A DNA stretch of 64,000 nt, from the NCBI RefSeq assembly GCF_000340565.2, contig NZ_CP007203.1:2473858-2537857 (forward strand). Reading direction: 5' to 3'. Under the pieces are notes generated by a model. The model searched no databases, was not told the DNA's origin, and saw nothing but the letters and a program-made list of their open reading frames with translations. Below are positions 45,092 to 54,510 of this stretch, piece by piece (the stretch's first letter is position 1; each line of letters starts with the position of its first letter). Origin of the DNA: Nodularia spumigena CCY9414 (GTDB lineage: Bacteria > Cyanobacteriota > Cyanobacteriia > Cyanobacteriales > Nostocaceae). The position numbers and the translations under genes were made by a program.

Positions 45092-45619
45092 GGGTGTCGC
45101 AGTCAAAAGCGGTTGAAAGATTTTAGGTTATGCCTAGCCATTCTATCGGAATGGGGATCAAAAGTATCTATCGGTAACTTGATCTGATTTAAACAGAAAC
45201 TTAGGGTTCTGTGGCTAGTCATGCTTAAACGTTTATTAGCGCTGTTCAGTTGTAAATAGTTAAATTTAATCTTGTGCATTTACTGAAGCTGACTGATTTG
45301 CAGATTGTCCCATGTCCAAAATTGTTCCAAGTTTAGGGACATAAACATCTAGCTCCATGATTTTGGATTACCTCATGTTTATACTGACTCTCAACTATAT
45401 GTCAGGATGTGATCTTCCAGTAAATTTCATAAAGGGTTCATTGTGTTTAAACATTCGGGCATAGCGCTAGTGCTGAATCGATATGTCCGCGTAGCGTCTT
45501 GTCACTTCGCTGTTGATTGCTAATTTATCTAATTTTGGCGCTTTCTGTCCAAATCCCAGACAGCGATTGCTAAAATTTAAGCTGATTACTTGTCAGCTTT
45601 GTAAATATTAGAGTTACCA
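45092..45619. other. Divergent intergenic region
   Basis: About 530 bases between the permease and the broken histidine kinase. It contains one small GC-rich module (CCGCGTAGCGTCTTG, near 45488-45502) and no ORF above 12 codons with a ribosome site. Promoters of both genes must lie here, but I found no consensus. Confidence 0.5.
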
Positions 45620-46977
45620 GTGTCACAAGATTTTAACCCCTTAATCTCGCCGCCAGTTTTGCCTCGTGCGAGCGATCGCGACCTCAATTTAGACTCAGTA
45701 ATCCAAGAACTGCCAATATACCACTTTCAGCTAGAAATTAGTTGTAGTGGCGTTGAACTTGCTCATTTTTTGGAAAAATACCCACTCCTACCCGGAGCAA
45801 TCTTGCTAGATCAGGGAGAATTCATGGGGATGATTTCGCGCCGAAGACTGTTGGAATTTCTGATTCGCCCTCGTGGACAAGAGTTATTTACCCAAGAAAC
45901 ATTGGGTGTCCTTTACAGTTATGCGCGCACAGCTATTTTGCTGCTACCGGGAACAACATCGATTTTAACAGCGCTACAACATACTTTGAGGCGATCGCCT
46001 GAACTTTTAGCAGAACCCATCGTAGTCCAAACCGCAGCCAATACCTACCAATTATTAGATATACATGACTTAAACATCGCCGCTTGGCAAATTCAAGGAA
46101 TCAAAACTCAAGTGCGCTATGAACGCAGCCAAGTCCAAATGATTCAAAATGACAAAATGGCACGTCTAGGGCGCTTGGTAGATGGCGTAGCACACGAAAT
46201 TCTCGATCCCGTTGGTTTTATCTGGGGTAATTTAACTTACGTTTCTAACTACAGTCAAGACTTACTCAAGCTCATAGCTCAATATGAAAAAGAACTACCT
46301 CAAATTTCCCCGGAAATTAACCAACTTAAAGAAGAAATTGAATTTGATTTTTTAGCAGAAGATTTATCAAAAGTTCTTACAAGTATTCGCACTGGGGCAG
46401 ACAGATTAAAAAAACTTTTTTCTGGCTTACAAAACTTTTTCCATATCGATGAAATTCATCCCAAGCCCGCAGAATTACACGCCTGTATAGATAGTATTGT
46501 ACTGCTGATGAAGAGTCGATTAAAAGGAGAAATTCAAATAATTAAAAATTACGGTAATTTGCCACCAATATATTGTTTATGGGGCAGTTGAACCAAGTAT
46601 TAATGAATATTTTAAGCCAAGCTATAGATGTTTTACTTAATGAATCATTGCGGCAAAAGTTTTATCCAGAATCTACGAATACTGCTAAAAAACCACGAAT
46701 TGAAATTACCACCAAAGTCATTTCTCTAGAACCAACCCAACCAGATGCGCCAGATTCACGCTGGGTTTCAGTCTGTATTACTGATAATGGTCCTGGAATG
46801 TCTCAAGAACTGCAACAGGAAATTATGGAATCTTTCTCTGTAGAAAAATGGGCTGATAAAGAAACAAGTTTAGCAATGAGTTATCGAATTATAGCAGCAA
46901 GACATGGTGGCAAATTAAACTTCCGTTCACAACTAGGCGTAGGGACTGAATTTGAAATATTATTACCTTTAGTATGA
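45620..46977 (+). pseudogene. Histidine kinase with CBS-like N terminus, broken by a 1-base frameshift
   Basis: Frame one covers 45620-46591, and a second frame continues to 46977. Reading through, the protein would be about 452 residues. The first part has a CBS-like input domain (about 45-140: 'PLLPGAILLDQGEFMGMISR'), then an H-box with histidine in 'VDGVAHEILDPVGFIWGNL' (cited as VAHEILDPVG). The second has the ATPase elements 'DNGPGMS' and 'HGGKLNFRSQLGVGTEF'. A lost base near 46576-46578, in a TTT run, would explain the shift. The N-box ('NILSQAIDVLL') and G2 region ('KETSLAMSY') are also degenerate, so activity is doubtful even if the shift is a sequencing error. Confidence 0.7.
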
Positions 46978-47048
46978 GCAAATTTAACTGTATGCTATTC
47001 CCCATTTCTTAGTACAGACGTGAACAATCGCGCCTGTACTTCTTCAAC

Positions 47049-47645
47049 TCACTCTGGCTTCTCCACAGGAACTAAAATATATGCAGTTTGGTTACTCGGT
47101 GGATTGACGCTATCACTACCAGATGGCTTAACATTTTGAACGGCACTTTTAGCTATGTTTACCGTCCCTTTCAGAGTTTCGCTAATACCTTGATCTGCGC
47201 CCTTAACAATCTCCACAGTATTTTGTACAGTATCGTTAACATCTACAGCCGTACCTTTGACACTTACCAGAGTATTTTTAACAGTATCATTAACATCTAT
47301 TGCCGTACCCTTAACAACACCACTGACATCTTTAACAGTATCGTTCACACCCTCAGCGACTAATTTAATGGCATCACCTACCCCCTTTATAGTTTGATTA
47401 AAATTATTAGTTGTATCCTTAACTAAATTACCGACATTTTTCACACTTTCGTTCACTCTTTGGGCTGTACCTTTCATAGCTAAAGCCCCAGCTAATGCAC
47501 CTAAAGCAGCACCCATAAAAGTTCCAAATACTATTTTAGATAACTCATTAGTTGAATTTTGATTTGCTGTGTCAATATCGGCTTGATTTGTAGAGACATC
47601 TTTCTTGTCTTCAAGGGTATCCGAAAACTGCCGATTTCCATTCAT
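47049..47645 (-). CDS. LEA-like protein with glycine zipper and repeated amphipathic segments
   Basis: 198 residues from ATG 47645 (supported by GAGGTAATG spacing). A disordered head is followed by a glycine-rich hydrophobic segment ('FGTFMGAALGALAGALAMKG', residues 40-60) and then by repeated 11-residue-like units 'VNDTVKDVSGVVKGTA', 'VNDTVKNTLVSVKGTA', 'VNDTVQNTVEIVKGA'. These resemble LEA group 3/YtxH-type stress proteins that fold as helices on drying or against membranes. A paralogue lies about 100 bases upstream on the same strand. Function in desiccation or stress is inference. Confidence 0.72.
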   Translation of the reverse strand: MNGNRQFSDTLEDKKDVSTNQADIDTANQNSTNELSKIVFGTFMGAALGALAGALAMKGTAQRVNESVKNVGNLVKDTTNNFNQTIKGVGDAIKLVAEGVNDTVKDVSGVVKGTAIDVNDTVKNTLVSVKGTAVDVNDTVQNTVEIVKGADQGISETLKGTVNIAKSAVQNVKPSGSDSVNPPSNQTAYILVPVEKPE

Positions 47646-47721
47646 GATCATTACCTCTTCATCTATTTTCCGGGTAAGGATTTGAGGTTTTTAATCTCAA
47701 TGTGTTGGTTTGATTTCTTGT

Positions 47722-47739
47722 GGGCGCATAATCGCGCCC
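47722..47739 (-). terminator. Short hairpin after the first LEA-like gene
   Basis: GGGCGC (47722-47727) pairs perfectly with GCGCCC (47734-47739) around a six-base loop. It lies between the two LEA-like genes, 14 bases beyond the end of the upstream one, and may attenuate read-through. Confidence 0.5.
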
Positions 47740-47752
47740 CTTGGGCGTTCAT

Positions 47753-48544
47753 CTAACTATCAATCCGATTAATCTCTTGTTCTAAAGAACTATCTTCAAA
47801 AGTCTCTACAGAAATTTGCTCATTTACAAAACTTGTAGATTCACCAACATATCCTTCTGTATACTCTGGGGTGGAAATGTAGATCGACTGGGTACTCGTG
47901 TCTCGCTGACCCATCCCCATACCTTGATTTTGAGTCTCTTGGCTATCTTGCTTACCGCCATTTTCAGAGGGTCGAGAACTCTGTGCGGCTTGCTTTGTCA
48001 TTTCCGCAGTGTCTTGTACCGCTTGGTTCACATCCTGCGCTGTTTTCTGAACCGCGTTCAATGTACCTTCTGCGGTTTGCTTCACTCCCTCAGCAATGTC
48101 TAACCCATCACCCATAACCGCATGACTCGCACCTTCAGCGAAACTTTTAGCTACGTCTCCGACTCCTTTTGCAGTATAACCAAGACCTTCACCGATAGTT
48201 TTTGCTGCGTCTCCAACACCTTTCATGGTGTGGTTAAATCCTTCACCAATTCTTCTCCCAGCTAAAGCGCCAGCTAATGAACCCAAAGTTCCGCCAATAA
48301 GTCCACCAATTAGCGCTCTACTTAATGCTGGATTCATTCTGCCGTTTTCTCGACGAGTTTCGGGTTGAGATCCAGTTTTTGCTGTATCAGAACGAGATTC
48401 GCCTGTAGTTGTGCGGTTAGCCTCTTCTTTACTAGATATTCCTGTTTCCCTATCCGCCCTTCTTGTACCAACAGAAGATTGGTCTGTAGTGGTGCGGTTA
48501 ACATTTTCACTCTGATTATTTGCAGTCTGCTTACTCTCAACCAT
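47753..48544 (-). CDS. LEA-like protein, larger paralogue
   Basis: 263 residues. A hydrophilic head of 75 residues (with two 'NRTTTDQSS'/'NRTTTGES' repeats), a glycine zipper at about 78-100 ('LIGGLIGGTLGSLAGALAGRR'-like, cited in part: GGLIGGTLGSLAGALAG), and then repeats such as 'MKGVGDAAKTIGEGLGYTAK' and 'GVGDVAKSFAEGASHAVM'. The tail is Gln/Ser-rich. Architecture and spacing equal the downstream paralogue, so a local duplication is likely. A membrane-associated or stress-protective role is possible; no enzymatic site. ATATTCTCC-type AGGAGAATATT upstream gives a good ribosome site. Confidence 0.72.
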   Translation of the reverse strand: MVESKQTANNQSENVNRTTTDQSSVGTRRADRETGISSKEEANRTTTGESRSDTAKTGSQPETRRENGRMNPALSRALIGGLIGGTLGSLAGALAGRRIGEGFNHTMKGVGDAAKTIGEGLGYTAKGVGDVAKSFAEGASHAVMGDGLDIAEGVKQTAEGTLNAVQKTAQDVNQAVQDTAEMTKQAAQSSRPSENGGKQDSQETQNQGMGMGQRDTSTQSIYISTPEYTEGYVGESTSFVNEQISVETFEDSSLEQEINRIDS

Positions 48545-48765
48545 ATGAATATTCTCCTTAGATAAAAACGATTAAGTTAATCTGATATCCATTGTTATGT
48601 AAGTCCAATTTAGCGATTATAGATTAAGGCTTAACCGTTCTTAAGGCAGACATATTAGACTATACAGTCTATCTATAGTTGAGTGAATTGTAATGTTTAG
48701 CTGTAGCTACAAACACAAACTAATTAAAGTTTTAAAATGGCTATAAATAAGCTAATTTACAATTT

Positions 48766-50253
48766 TTACCGAGAGTTAGGGATGGTTTGCAGTAAGTTTT
48801 CGCCTCTTTGGTAAATATTACGTGCATGGTCAGTCCAGGAACCTTGTCCCCAGTAACGGAAACAGCTAGTTTGCAGCAACAGGTTATGTAACAAAAGATT
48901 GCGGTATTCTGATGAGTTTGTGGGCAATATATTATCTACCTTTTGATGAAATAAACTGCTTAATTCATACATGGGAGAAATGACGTTTTCATATCCTTTT
49001 ACCCAACTAATATGATTTGTCCATGAGGCTCCATCCATATGAAAGTTAGGATTTGTCTGTTTTAATTCTTGAATGGCACTTTCTACAGCTTCAGGTTTGC
49101 AGTTTTCCGGTGCTACTCTTTGCCAAATTTGATGTTGTCCTACTGGTTGACAGGTGGGATAATCTTCGGGTTGACAACCAGCATCTGTGATTAGTTCTAA
49201 ATATTCTGTACCACACACGCCAACAACGCCAGATTTACCTCCCCCATTATTAACCATATCGCCCCAAGCTTGTTTGAATGCACTGGGAAATTCATTCATC
49301 ATGACTCCACCATTTTCACCATCCCCAATTTGACTAACAATGGGTGGGATTAAAACATTTCCTACTGGTTGCTTATCTAAAGTTTTAGCTTCATAGTAAG
49401 GCTGCATCTGAGCGACTAATTTAGTATCTGAACCTTGGGTTTTAATTAAGGCTGTAATACTAATTGTTTCGCCTTGAGAATTACGGGCTATTAAACGATG
49501 TGGTAAATGTTTGTGAGTGAGAGATTGTCCGTTAATTGTTTGTACGGAATGTTCTTGTACAAGTAACCAGCGATAGCCGCATTCTTTCAGGGCTTTGATA
49601 AATGCAAATAAGGTGTCAGGATGATTGGGAAGGTGCATTTCTGGGGGAGAAAATCCTTTGACTCTCGCTAGTGCTGACCAACCAAAAATGGCAGCAAAAT
49701 GATGTTGCCATGCGACGATATGCGATTTAATATCAGCTATGGGTGTGGAAGGAATGACTGCATGACCCCACATTGTCCCCAGCCATTCTACATAGGGTTG
49801 ATAAGTGCGATCGCAGGTAATACGTTTGAGATTATCTAAAATATCGTTGCGTCCCATTTGTCTGAGTCCCCACAACAGATTACCTGAGTAATCCAACATG
49901 ACACGAGGATTGCAACCTTGATCGACGAGTTCGGGGATCAAGTCCCCCATGCGGCTGTAACAATGGGCGAAAGGTGCGGCGTTATGGTTGTCCCCTTCGT
50001 GGGTATGTTCAAACATATATTGCAGATTGCTAATTAATCCGCCATCATGTCCAGCCGGGATGGTGGGCTGGTGCATATGTAAGGCGATCGCAAATACAGC
50101 TTTTACGTCCTCTAGGCGGATATTGGTGGAGGGTAAAAAGACAGGTGCATCATGGTTAACTACAGAAAGCACTTCTGTTTCCCAACCGGAAATATTTGGT
50201 AAATTATCGATGATTTCGGGCAAAGTAGGAAGCGTGGTAGGCAATGTCAGCAT
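48766..50253 (-). CDS. Glycoside hydrolase family 57 protein
   Basis: Predicted retaining alpha-glucan-active enzyme (amylase, branching enzyme or relative). The N-terminal catalytic barrel shows 'FAIALHMHQPTIPAG' (first conserved motif), 'GCNPRVMLDYSGNLLWGL', 'HAVIPSTP' and 'GFSPPEMHLPNHPDTLFAF' (with the glutamate I take to be the nucleophile, cited as PPEMHLP). 495 residues, no signal peptide, hence cytoplasmic, probably acting on glycogen. The later acid residue is not certain from sight. It diverges from a membrane-hydrolase-like gene with 49 bases between the starts. Confidence 0.85.
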   Translation of the reverse strand: MLTLPTTLPTLPEIIDNLPNISGWETEVLSVVNHDAPVFLPSTNIRLEDVKAVFAIALHMHQPTIPAGHDGGLISNLQYMFEHTHEGDNHNAAPFAHCYSRMGDLIPELVDQGCNPRVMLDYSGNLLWGLRQMGRNDILDNLKRITCDRTYQPYVEWLGTMWGHAVIPSTPIADIKSHIVAWQHHFAAIFGWSALARVKGFSPPEMHLPNHPDTLFAFIKALKECGYRWLLVQEHSVQTINGQSLTHKHLPHRLIARNSQGETISITALIKTQGSDTKLVAQMQPYYEAKTLDKQPVGNVLIPPIVSQIGDGENGGVMMNEFPSAFKQAWGDMVNNGGGKSGVVGVCGTEYLELITDAGCQPEDYPTCQPVGQHQIWQRVAPENCKPEAVESAIQELKQTNPNFHMDGASWTNHISWVKGYENVISPMYELSSLFHQKVDNILPTNSSEYRNLLLHNLLLQTSCFRYWGQGSWTDHARNIYQRGENLLQTIPNSR

Positions 50254-50302
50254 TTATGATTGCTCCGAAATAAGTTAAATTTATTCATTTTGCACCGATT
50301 AC

Positions 50303-50821
50303 ATGAATACTCCCAGCCATGCAATTCTCAATTTGGTCATTTTTAATCAACAACTACGAGATCAGGCAAGTCCGGCGATTCTCATCGGTGCGGTCTTACC
50401 AGATATTCCCATCTTTGTGTTCTACTTGCTGATGAAGTTTGTTTACCGTCTACCGGAAAAGCAGATTTGGTCAGAGGTTTATTATCAACCTTTTTGGCAA
50501 GGTATTGTGAGTACGTTTCATTCAGTCCCTCTGGCTGTGCTGGGATTGTTGATTGCCCATTTCTGGAATTGGCAACTGATAGAGATTGCCTTAATCAGTA
50601 TGGTGCTGCATTCTTTGTTAGATTTCCCAGTCCACAACAACGACGCGCATCGGCACTTTTTTCCTTTGAGTAATTACCGTTTCATCAGTCCTGTTTCTTA
50701 TTGGGATCGTAATCATTATGGTGCGATCGCTGCTTTGGTGGAATTTTTATTGGTGATTGGAGCTACAATTGTCCTCTTTAGCTCTACGTTAACGCACTGG
50801 GGAAAAGTCAAACAATTTTAG
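50303..50821 (+). CDS. Membrane-bound hydrolase-like protein
   Basis: 172 residues with about four membrane helices. Conserved polar groups: 'MNTPSHAILN' (His6), 'GAVLPDIPIF' (Asp), 'VLHSLLDFPVHNNDAHRHFFP' (given in part: HSLLDF, HNNDAHRHFFP). This pattern recalls the DUF457/YdjM family of membrane proteins with a putative metal site. Function unknown. Diverges from the GH57 gene. Ends in a TTTTAGA heptamer repeat. The confidence concerns the presence of a gene, which is high; the family is tentative. Confidence 0.7.
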   Translation: MNTPSHAILNLVIFNQQLRDQASPAILIGAVLPDIPIFVFYLLMKFVYRLPEKQIWSEVYYQPFWQGIVSTFHSVPLAVLGLLIAHFWNWQLIEIALISMVLHSLLDFPVHNNDAHRHFFPLSNYRFISPVSYWDRNHYGAIAALVEFLLVIGATIVLFSSTLTHWGKVKQF

Positions 50822-50930
50822 ATTTTAGATTTTAGATTTTAGATTGACCCCACAGATAAATCTACGGGCTTGAGGATTTTAGATTTGGGATTTTCGATTG
50901 ATTGATTCCACAGATAAATCTGGGGGCTTG
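50821..50930. repeat. TTTTAGA heptamers and paired IS-end-like hairpins
   Basis: Four heptamers start at the stop codon. They are followed by two 22-base copies CACAGATAAATC..GGGGCTTG-like at 50851-50872 and 50909-50930. Each folds as CAGAT/ATCTG. The same ATAAAT..GGGGGCTTG occurs at 34385-34401, and such hairpins bound IS200/IS605 elements. Confidence 0.6.
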
Positions 50931-51064
50931 TACCATTAAGGAACTATTGGTCATCCTAATTGCGGTCAATGTGTTCTACCTGGTGGGTTATTACCGTTTT
51001 TATCTGAAAAGCTCAAGTGATTGACCGCAGGGTAAAATTATCGAATTTTAGCAAGAGAAAAAAT

Positions 51065-51916
51065 TTAGGTTCTTGACCACAATAAATCACTAAAGCGGTA
51101 AATTTTTCTCATAAAGCTGGGTCTTTCAGGATGCTGTGATTTTGTCAAGGTGGGCGGAGTGGCGATTTGTAATATTATTTCTAGCAGCCAAGGGGCTAGA
51201 CGTTGACACCACACTGCTAAATGACTTTGCCAACCTACTAGAATTTCTGGTGCATCTTTTTGTAACCCAGAGACGAGTACCTCCGCTACTTGTTCGGGGT
51301 TCATGGGGATCACCCAGCGAAATAATTTTAAGTCACGCGCCATATCTGTGTCTGTGAGAGTGGGTAATAAAGCAATGACGCGGATATTGTGTTCGGCGAG
51401 TTCGCGCCGCAAGGCTTGGGTAAAGCCGATGATGGCAAATTTGGTAGCTGAGTAAGTCGCCATTGTCGGTGCGGCTACTTTCCCCATCAAACTGGAGACA
51501 TTGACGATTGTTCCTTGCTTTTGACTCACCATGCGTCGGGCTATGAGGCTGGTGAGGTTGTACATTCCCAATAAGTTGACTGAGAGTTCTTCTTGCACTT
51601 GGGGGAGTTTGGTTTGCAAAAAGGAGGTTTGATAGGCGACACCTGCACAGTTAACCAGGAGATGAATGGGACCATAGTTGCGCCACAGTTGGGCTACGGC
51701 TATGTTTACTTCAATTGTTTTAGTTAAATCAATGGATAAGATTGTGGTTTCTACGCCCATAGCCTCGATTTGGTGAGCTACTGCGGTTAATTTTTGGCGA
51801 TCGCGTGCTACCAAAATCAACCGCTTGATCCCTCGTTGTGCTAATGCAAGAGCGATCGCTTTACCAATACCACGAGAAGCCCCAGTAATTAGAGCAACTT
51901 TACCTTGAATATTCAT
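51065..51916 (-). CDS. Short-chain dehydrogenase/reductase
   Basis: SDR of 283 residues, starting at ATG 51916, which has a perfect GGAGG nine bases upstream. The cofactor motif is 'LITGASRGIGKAIALAL'; Arg after strand 2 ('LVARDRQ') suggests NADP(H). 'VNCAGVAYQ' replaces the usual NNAG, and the active site is serine in 'VSSLMGK' with Tyr-x3-Lys in 'YSATK'. The C-terminal 60 residues ('VWCQRLAPWLLEIILQIATPP' in part) are hydrophobic, hinting at membrane binding. It is distinct from the two SDR genes at 9.6-11.5 kb. Substrate unknown. Confidence 0.85.
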   Translation of the reverse strand: MNIQGKVALITGASRGIGKAIALALAQRGIKRLILVARDRQKLTAVAHQIEAMGVETTILSIDLTKTIEVNIAVAQLWRNYGPIHLLVNCAGVAYQTSFLQTKLPQVQEELSVNLLGMYNLTSLIARRMVSQKQGTIVNVSSLMGKVAAPTMATYSATKFAIIGFTQALRRELAEHNIRVIALLPTLTDTDMARDLKLFRWVIPMNPEQVAEVLVSGLQKDAPEILVGWQSHLAVWCQRLAPWLLEIILQIATPPTLTKSQHPERPSFMRKIYRFSDLLWSRT

Positions 51917-52681
51917 CGGTTTTAACCTCCAAAATTGTAGTCTTACCCTACTCTTAGTGATTGCCGACAGATACAATCAAAGCTACTCGCTTGCTTGCAC
52001 AAGGTAAGACAAATAATCAGTCGTTATTGAAATTAAAAAGTAAATAAGCCTTTGGCAACGAAATATTCCTAGACTAATCTGCATTGTGTATTCAAGACAT
52101 TTCTGCCTTGTTTTCCCGATAAAAAATCAACAATTCACACAATTGGCTGAATGGATATAGCTCATAGGTTTTATCTCTCCTAAATTCAGAGCGTTCACCA
52201 GCATCGTTACCAACACACACCTTAACAATTAAATCAACGTATTGCAATATTATTTAATAAGAATTTCTTAACACTTCTTAATCTAAAACTTTCATGACTC
52301 TGTTACCTCTGCGCCTCTGCGGTGAGTCACGAATAGGGTGTAGGGGTGTAGGGGGTAGGGGGTAGGAAAGACGGTAGGTCGGGGCTTGGAACCCCCACCA
52401 ATACAATCATTTTGAGAAGAGGGGGTTGTGACCCACTGGTTGTTCGATGCTCTTTCTTCCCCCACACCCCACACCCCACACCCCGCTCGAAGGGGGCTTG
52501 GTCAATTCATGATTTTGCCTAAGTCCCAGATAGATAAGTTTTAATTAGTGCTGAGTCCTGTTAGCCGAGCGGGGCGTGAGCAGCGTGCTGGCTTCGTCTG
52601 TATGGTTACGCCACGCAAGCTATCACCCGCCGCTCCTCTTCATTCAGCACGAGCGCACTTTTTTGGTAATTGAGCTATACT
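51917..52681. other. Long intergenic region with repeats
   Basis: Nothing coding is convincing. Visible items: a reversed copy of the GCAGAGGCGCAGAG repeat (52306-52326), a GGGTGTAGGGG tandem (52336-52365), ACACCCC runs (52465-52483), and an imperfect palindrome whose ends GTGCTGA (52548-52554) and TCAGCAC (52644-52650) enclose GC-rich modules. Confidence 0.6.
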
Positions 52682-52807
52682 ATGATTTCTGTATATTTAT
52701 TGAAGCCAATGGAGAGGAAGTCAGAGCAATTCGCCGACGTAAGTCCAAGATGCGGCATTCCTGTGAAGTTGGAAGCCCCACCCTCAGACGAATGCAGGGT
52801 GGGGTAA
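52682..52807 (+). pseudogene. Possible remnant of an IS200/IS605 TnpB 3' end with right-end hairpin
   Basis: A 41-residue frame carries 'KPMERKSEQFADVSPRCGIP' and 'VKLEAPPSDECRVG', which resembles the C-terminal tail of cyanobacterial TnpB transposase-like proteins from memory. Its last codons form a perfect 9-base hairpin, CCCCACCCT (52776-52784) and AGGGTGGGG (52796-52804), as expected at the right end of such elements. The rest of the gene is missing. Confidence 0.4.
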
Positions 52808-52873
52808 CTCACGAGTTTTAACTATTAAAGATTGGTAAAAGCAGCGAAAAATCCTGACAAACCTAATTCTTTC

Positions 52874-53359
52874 TTAAAAATCATCAAGAAACTGACTTAG
52901 GCGGCTGATGACGGGATCAACCTCCTCAAGAGGGTTATCAAGATAAGTAGTATTAGCTACTTCTGCTACTGACGCTGATGGAGTTGAAGACTCAATAACT
53001 GGCCGCTCAGTTACCATAACTGCCAAATGCGCTATTTGTTGCGTAAGTTGCAAAATATGGCCTTCTATCGACTCCAAACGATGAGATTCTTGAGCAAAAA
53101 AACGTTCCTCTAGGTCAGCCAATTGACGTTGCAACTCATCGATTTTTGTTTCAACCGCATCTGTTGCTACTATTTTTGGACTAGGTTTTACAGTTTCCGG
53201 TACACATAAAGCTTGCCATAGAGCTTCTTTACAGATGTCGCTAAAAGTTTTGTCAGGTAGTTGCTCCAAATAGTTGTCCACAACTGCTAACAAGCTCTCA
53301 TCACCAACTTCTGGGTTGAATGTTACCGATTTAACTACCTTTTTTGACCATTGGAACAT
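52874..53359 (-). CDS. ParR-like partner of the actin homologue (RHH plus coiled coil)
   Basis: 161 residues. The N-terminal 50 residues ('KSVTFNPEVGDESLLAVVDN', 'TFSDICKEALWQAL') look like a ribbon-helix-helix DNA-binding domain: a short strand, then two helices. Residues 75-115 form a coiled coil ('IDELQRQLADLEERFFAQES'), and the tail is acidic ('DNPLEEVDPVISRLSQFLDDF', cited as VISRLSQFLDDF). ParR adaptors have this plan: N-terminal RHH and a C-terminal segment that touches the ParM filament. It begins five bases after the actin gene ends, so they form one operon. No sequence-level match to a named ParR is claimed. Confidence 0.6.
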   Translation of the reverse strand: MFQWSKKVVKSVTFNPEVGDESLLAVVDNYLEQLPDKTFSDICKEALWQALCVPETVKPSPKIVATDAVETKIDELQRQLADLEERFFAQESHRLESIEGHILQLTQQIAHLAVMVTERPVIESSTPSASVAEVANTTYLDNPLEEVDPVISRLSQFLDDF

Positions 53360-53364
53360 CAGTT

Positions 53365-54510
53365 TTAAGCCCTAGTAGCTCTACCCACAGACAATTGCGC
53401 CTCTCCATAAATATACTGCCCCAAGGCGTTAGCCTGACGGGAGGGTGCAGATAAATGGGCATTAATTTGAGCTTCTTTGAGTAAACGTTGAACGTCTTCC
53501 CAGAAGAATTCACCACCGCCACCAGTGATAATTACATCTGTTACCCGCTCTGGCAACCAGGCTAACACACGACTACAAATGTCTCGAGAAAACATTTCTA
53601 TGAGGTTAGGGAGAAAATCGTCAAGGTTGGTGGGCTTGCTTGCACCTTTAGGACGATATAGGCGTTCACCTTTGGGTTTGTTGACAGCAGTAATCAGTGC
53701 TAAAGATTGACTATCAGCTCCGTCTATTTCGGCTGCTACCATATCATAAAACTTATTCATCCCGAAGTCTTCACTTTGAGAAGCACCACGGGCAAAACGG
53801 AAGTTATCCACCATCAAAAGATCAATGGTTTGATGTCCGATATCGACAACTGCTACTGATATTTTCGTAAAATCGGGAACTTTACCACCTGTCTTAGGTT
53901 GAGCTTCCGACCACAGAAGACTGCCATAACCTTCTGGCATGACCCAAATTTTGGTAATATTCAGCGAAACAGATTCGCCTCGGAAGTTGAAAACATGAGG
54001 ACCAGTTACCTGGCTGGTCAACTGAGCTTTTTCCTTTTCAAATTGTTCTAAAGAAAGGAAAGGAAGACCCATGATGACTGAGATTTCGTCTTTGAGTTTG
54101 AAGTAGCAGGCGCAGGACAAAACTTTGATGAGTGCATCCTCTACTTTAGATTGTCCAACTCCTAAATTCGCCCCAAAGTCTGCTGCTAGCTGACCAACAG
54201 CATATCCATACCCTTGATACTCCAGCCATAAATCCATGAGAGGGTCAGTAGCCCTGGCTTCAAAAACACCACCCTTAACTTGTTCTATGGACATTTTCTT
54301 AACGTTGGCAGGTACGAACACTACATTGGCTGGTTCGCGGCTGATACAAGTTTTGGTAGAAGTTCTGCCTAAATCAACACTGAGAATGGTTTTGCCGCCA
54401 AGATTTGGTCTATTGGTTGCAGGATTAGCATTGATGGGGATATTAGCTGCCCTATTTAGAGGTATGGCAGCAGCATTCATCGGGGTAGCGGCGGAAGGTT
54501 GGTCTGTCAT
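53365..54510 (-). CDS. ParM/StbA-like actin-family ATPase
   Basis: Actin-fold protein of 381 residues. After a disordered, Asn/Pro-rich head (1-38) come phosphate loop 1 'SVDLGRTSTKT' (D46), phosphate loop 2 'VVDIGHQTIDLLM' (D223), and the adenosine loop 'ITGGGGEFFW' (329-337). These fit plasmid-segregation actins (ParM, StbA, Alp) better than MreB. It should form ATP-dependent filaments. AGGAG sits five bases before the ATG. A ParR-like gene follows after five bases. The upstream region has an inverted repeat at 54563-54584. In a chromosome such a cassette could move a mobile element, DNA or another cargo. Confidence 0.82.
   Translation of the reverse strand: MTDQPSAATPMNAAAIPLNRAANIPINANPATNRPNLGGKTILSVDLGRTSTKTCISREPANVVFVPANVKKMSIEQVKGGVFEARATDPLMDLWLEYQGYGYAVGQLAADFGANLGVGQSKVEDALIKVLSCACYFKLKDEISVIMGLPFLSLEQFEKEKAQLTSQVTGPHVFNFRGESVSLNITKIWVMPEGYGSLLWSEAQPKTGGKVPDFTKISVAVVDIGHQTIDLLMVDNFRFARGASQSEDFGMNKFYDMVAAEIDGADSQSLALITAVNKPKGERLYRPKGASKPTNLDDFLPNLIEMFSRDICSRVLAWLPERVTDVIITGGGGEFFWEDVQRLLKEAQINAHLSAPSRQANALGQYIYGEAQLSVGRATRA

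Noticed and set aside
52550-52650. tRNA-like GC-rich sequence (GTTAGCCGAGCGGGGCG)
   Set aside because: No complete cloverleaf; the folded part is explained by repeat modules.
52576-52821. Plus-strand frame of 81 codons
   Set aside because: It starts inside a palindromic repeat and reads the TnpB-like remnant in the wrong frame.
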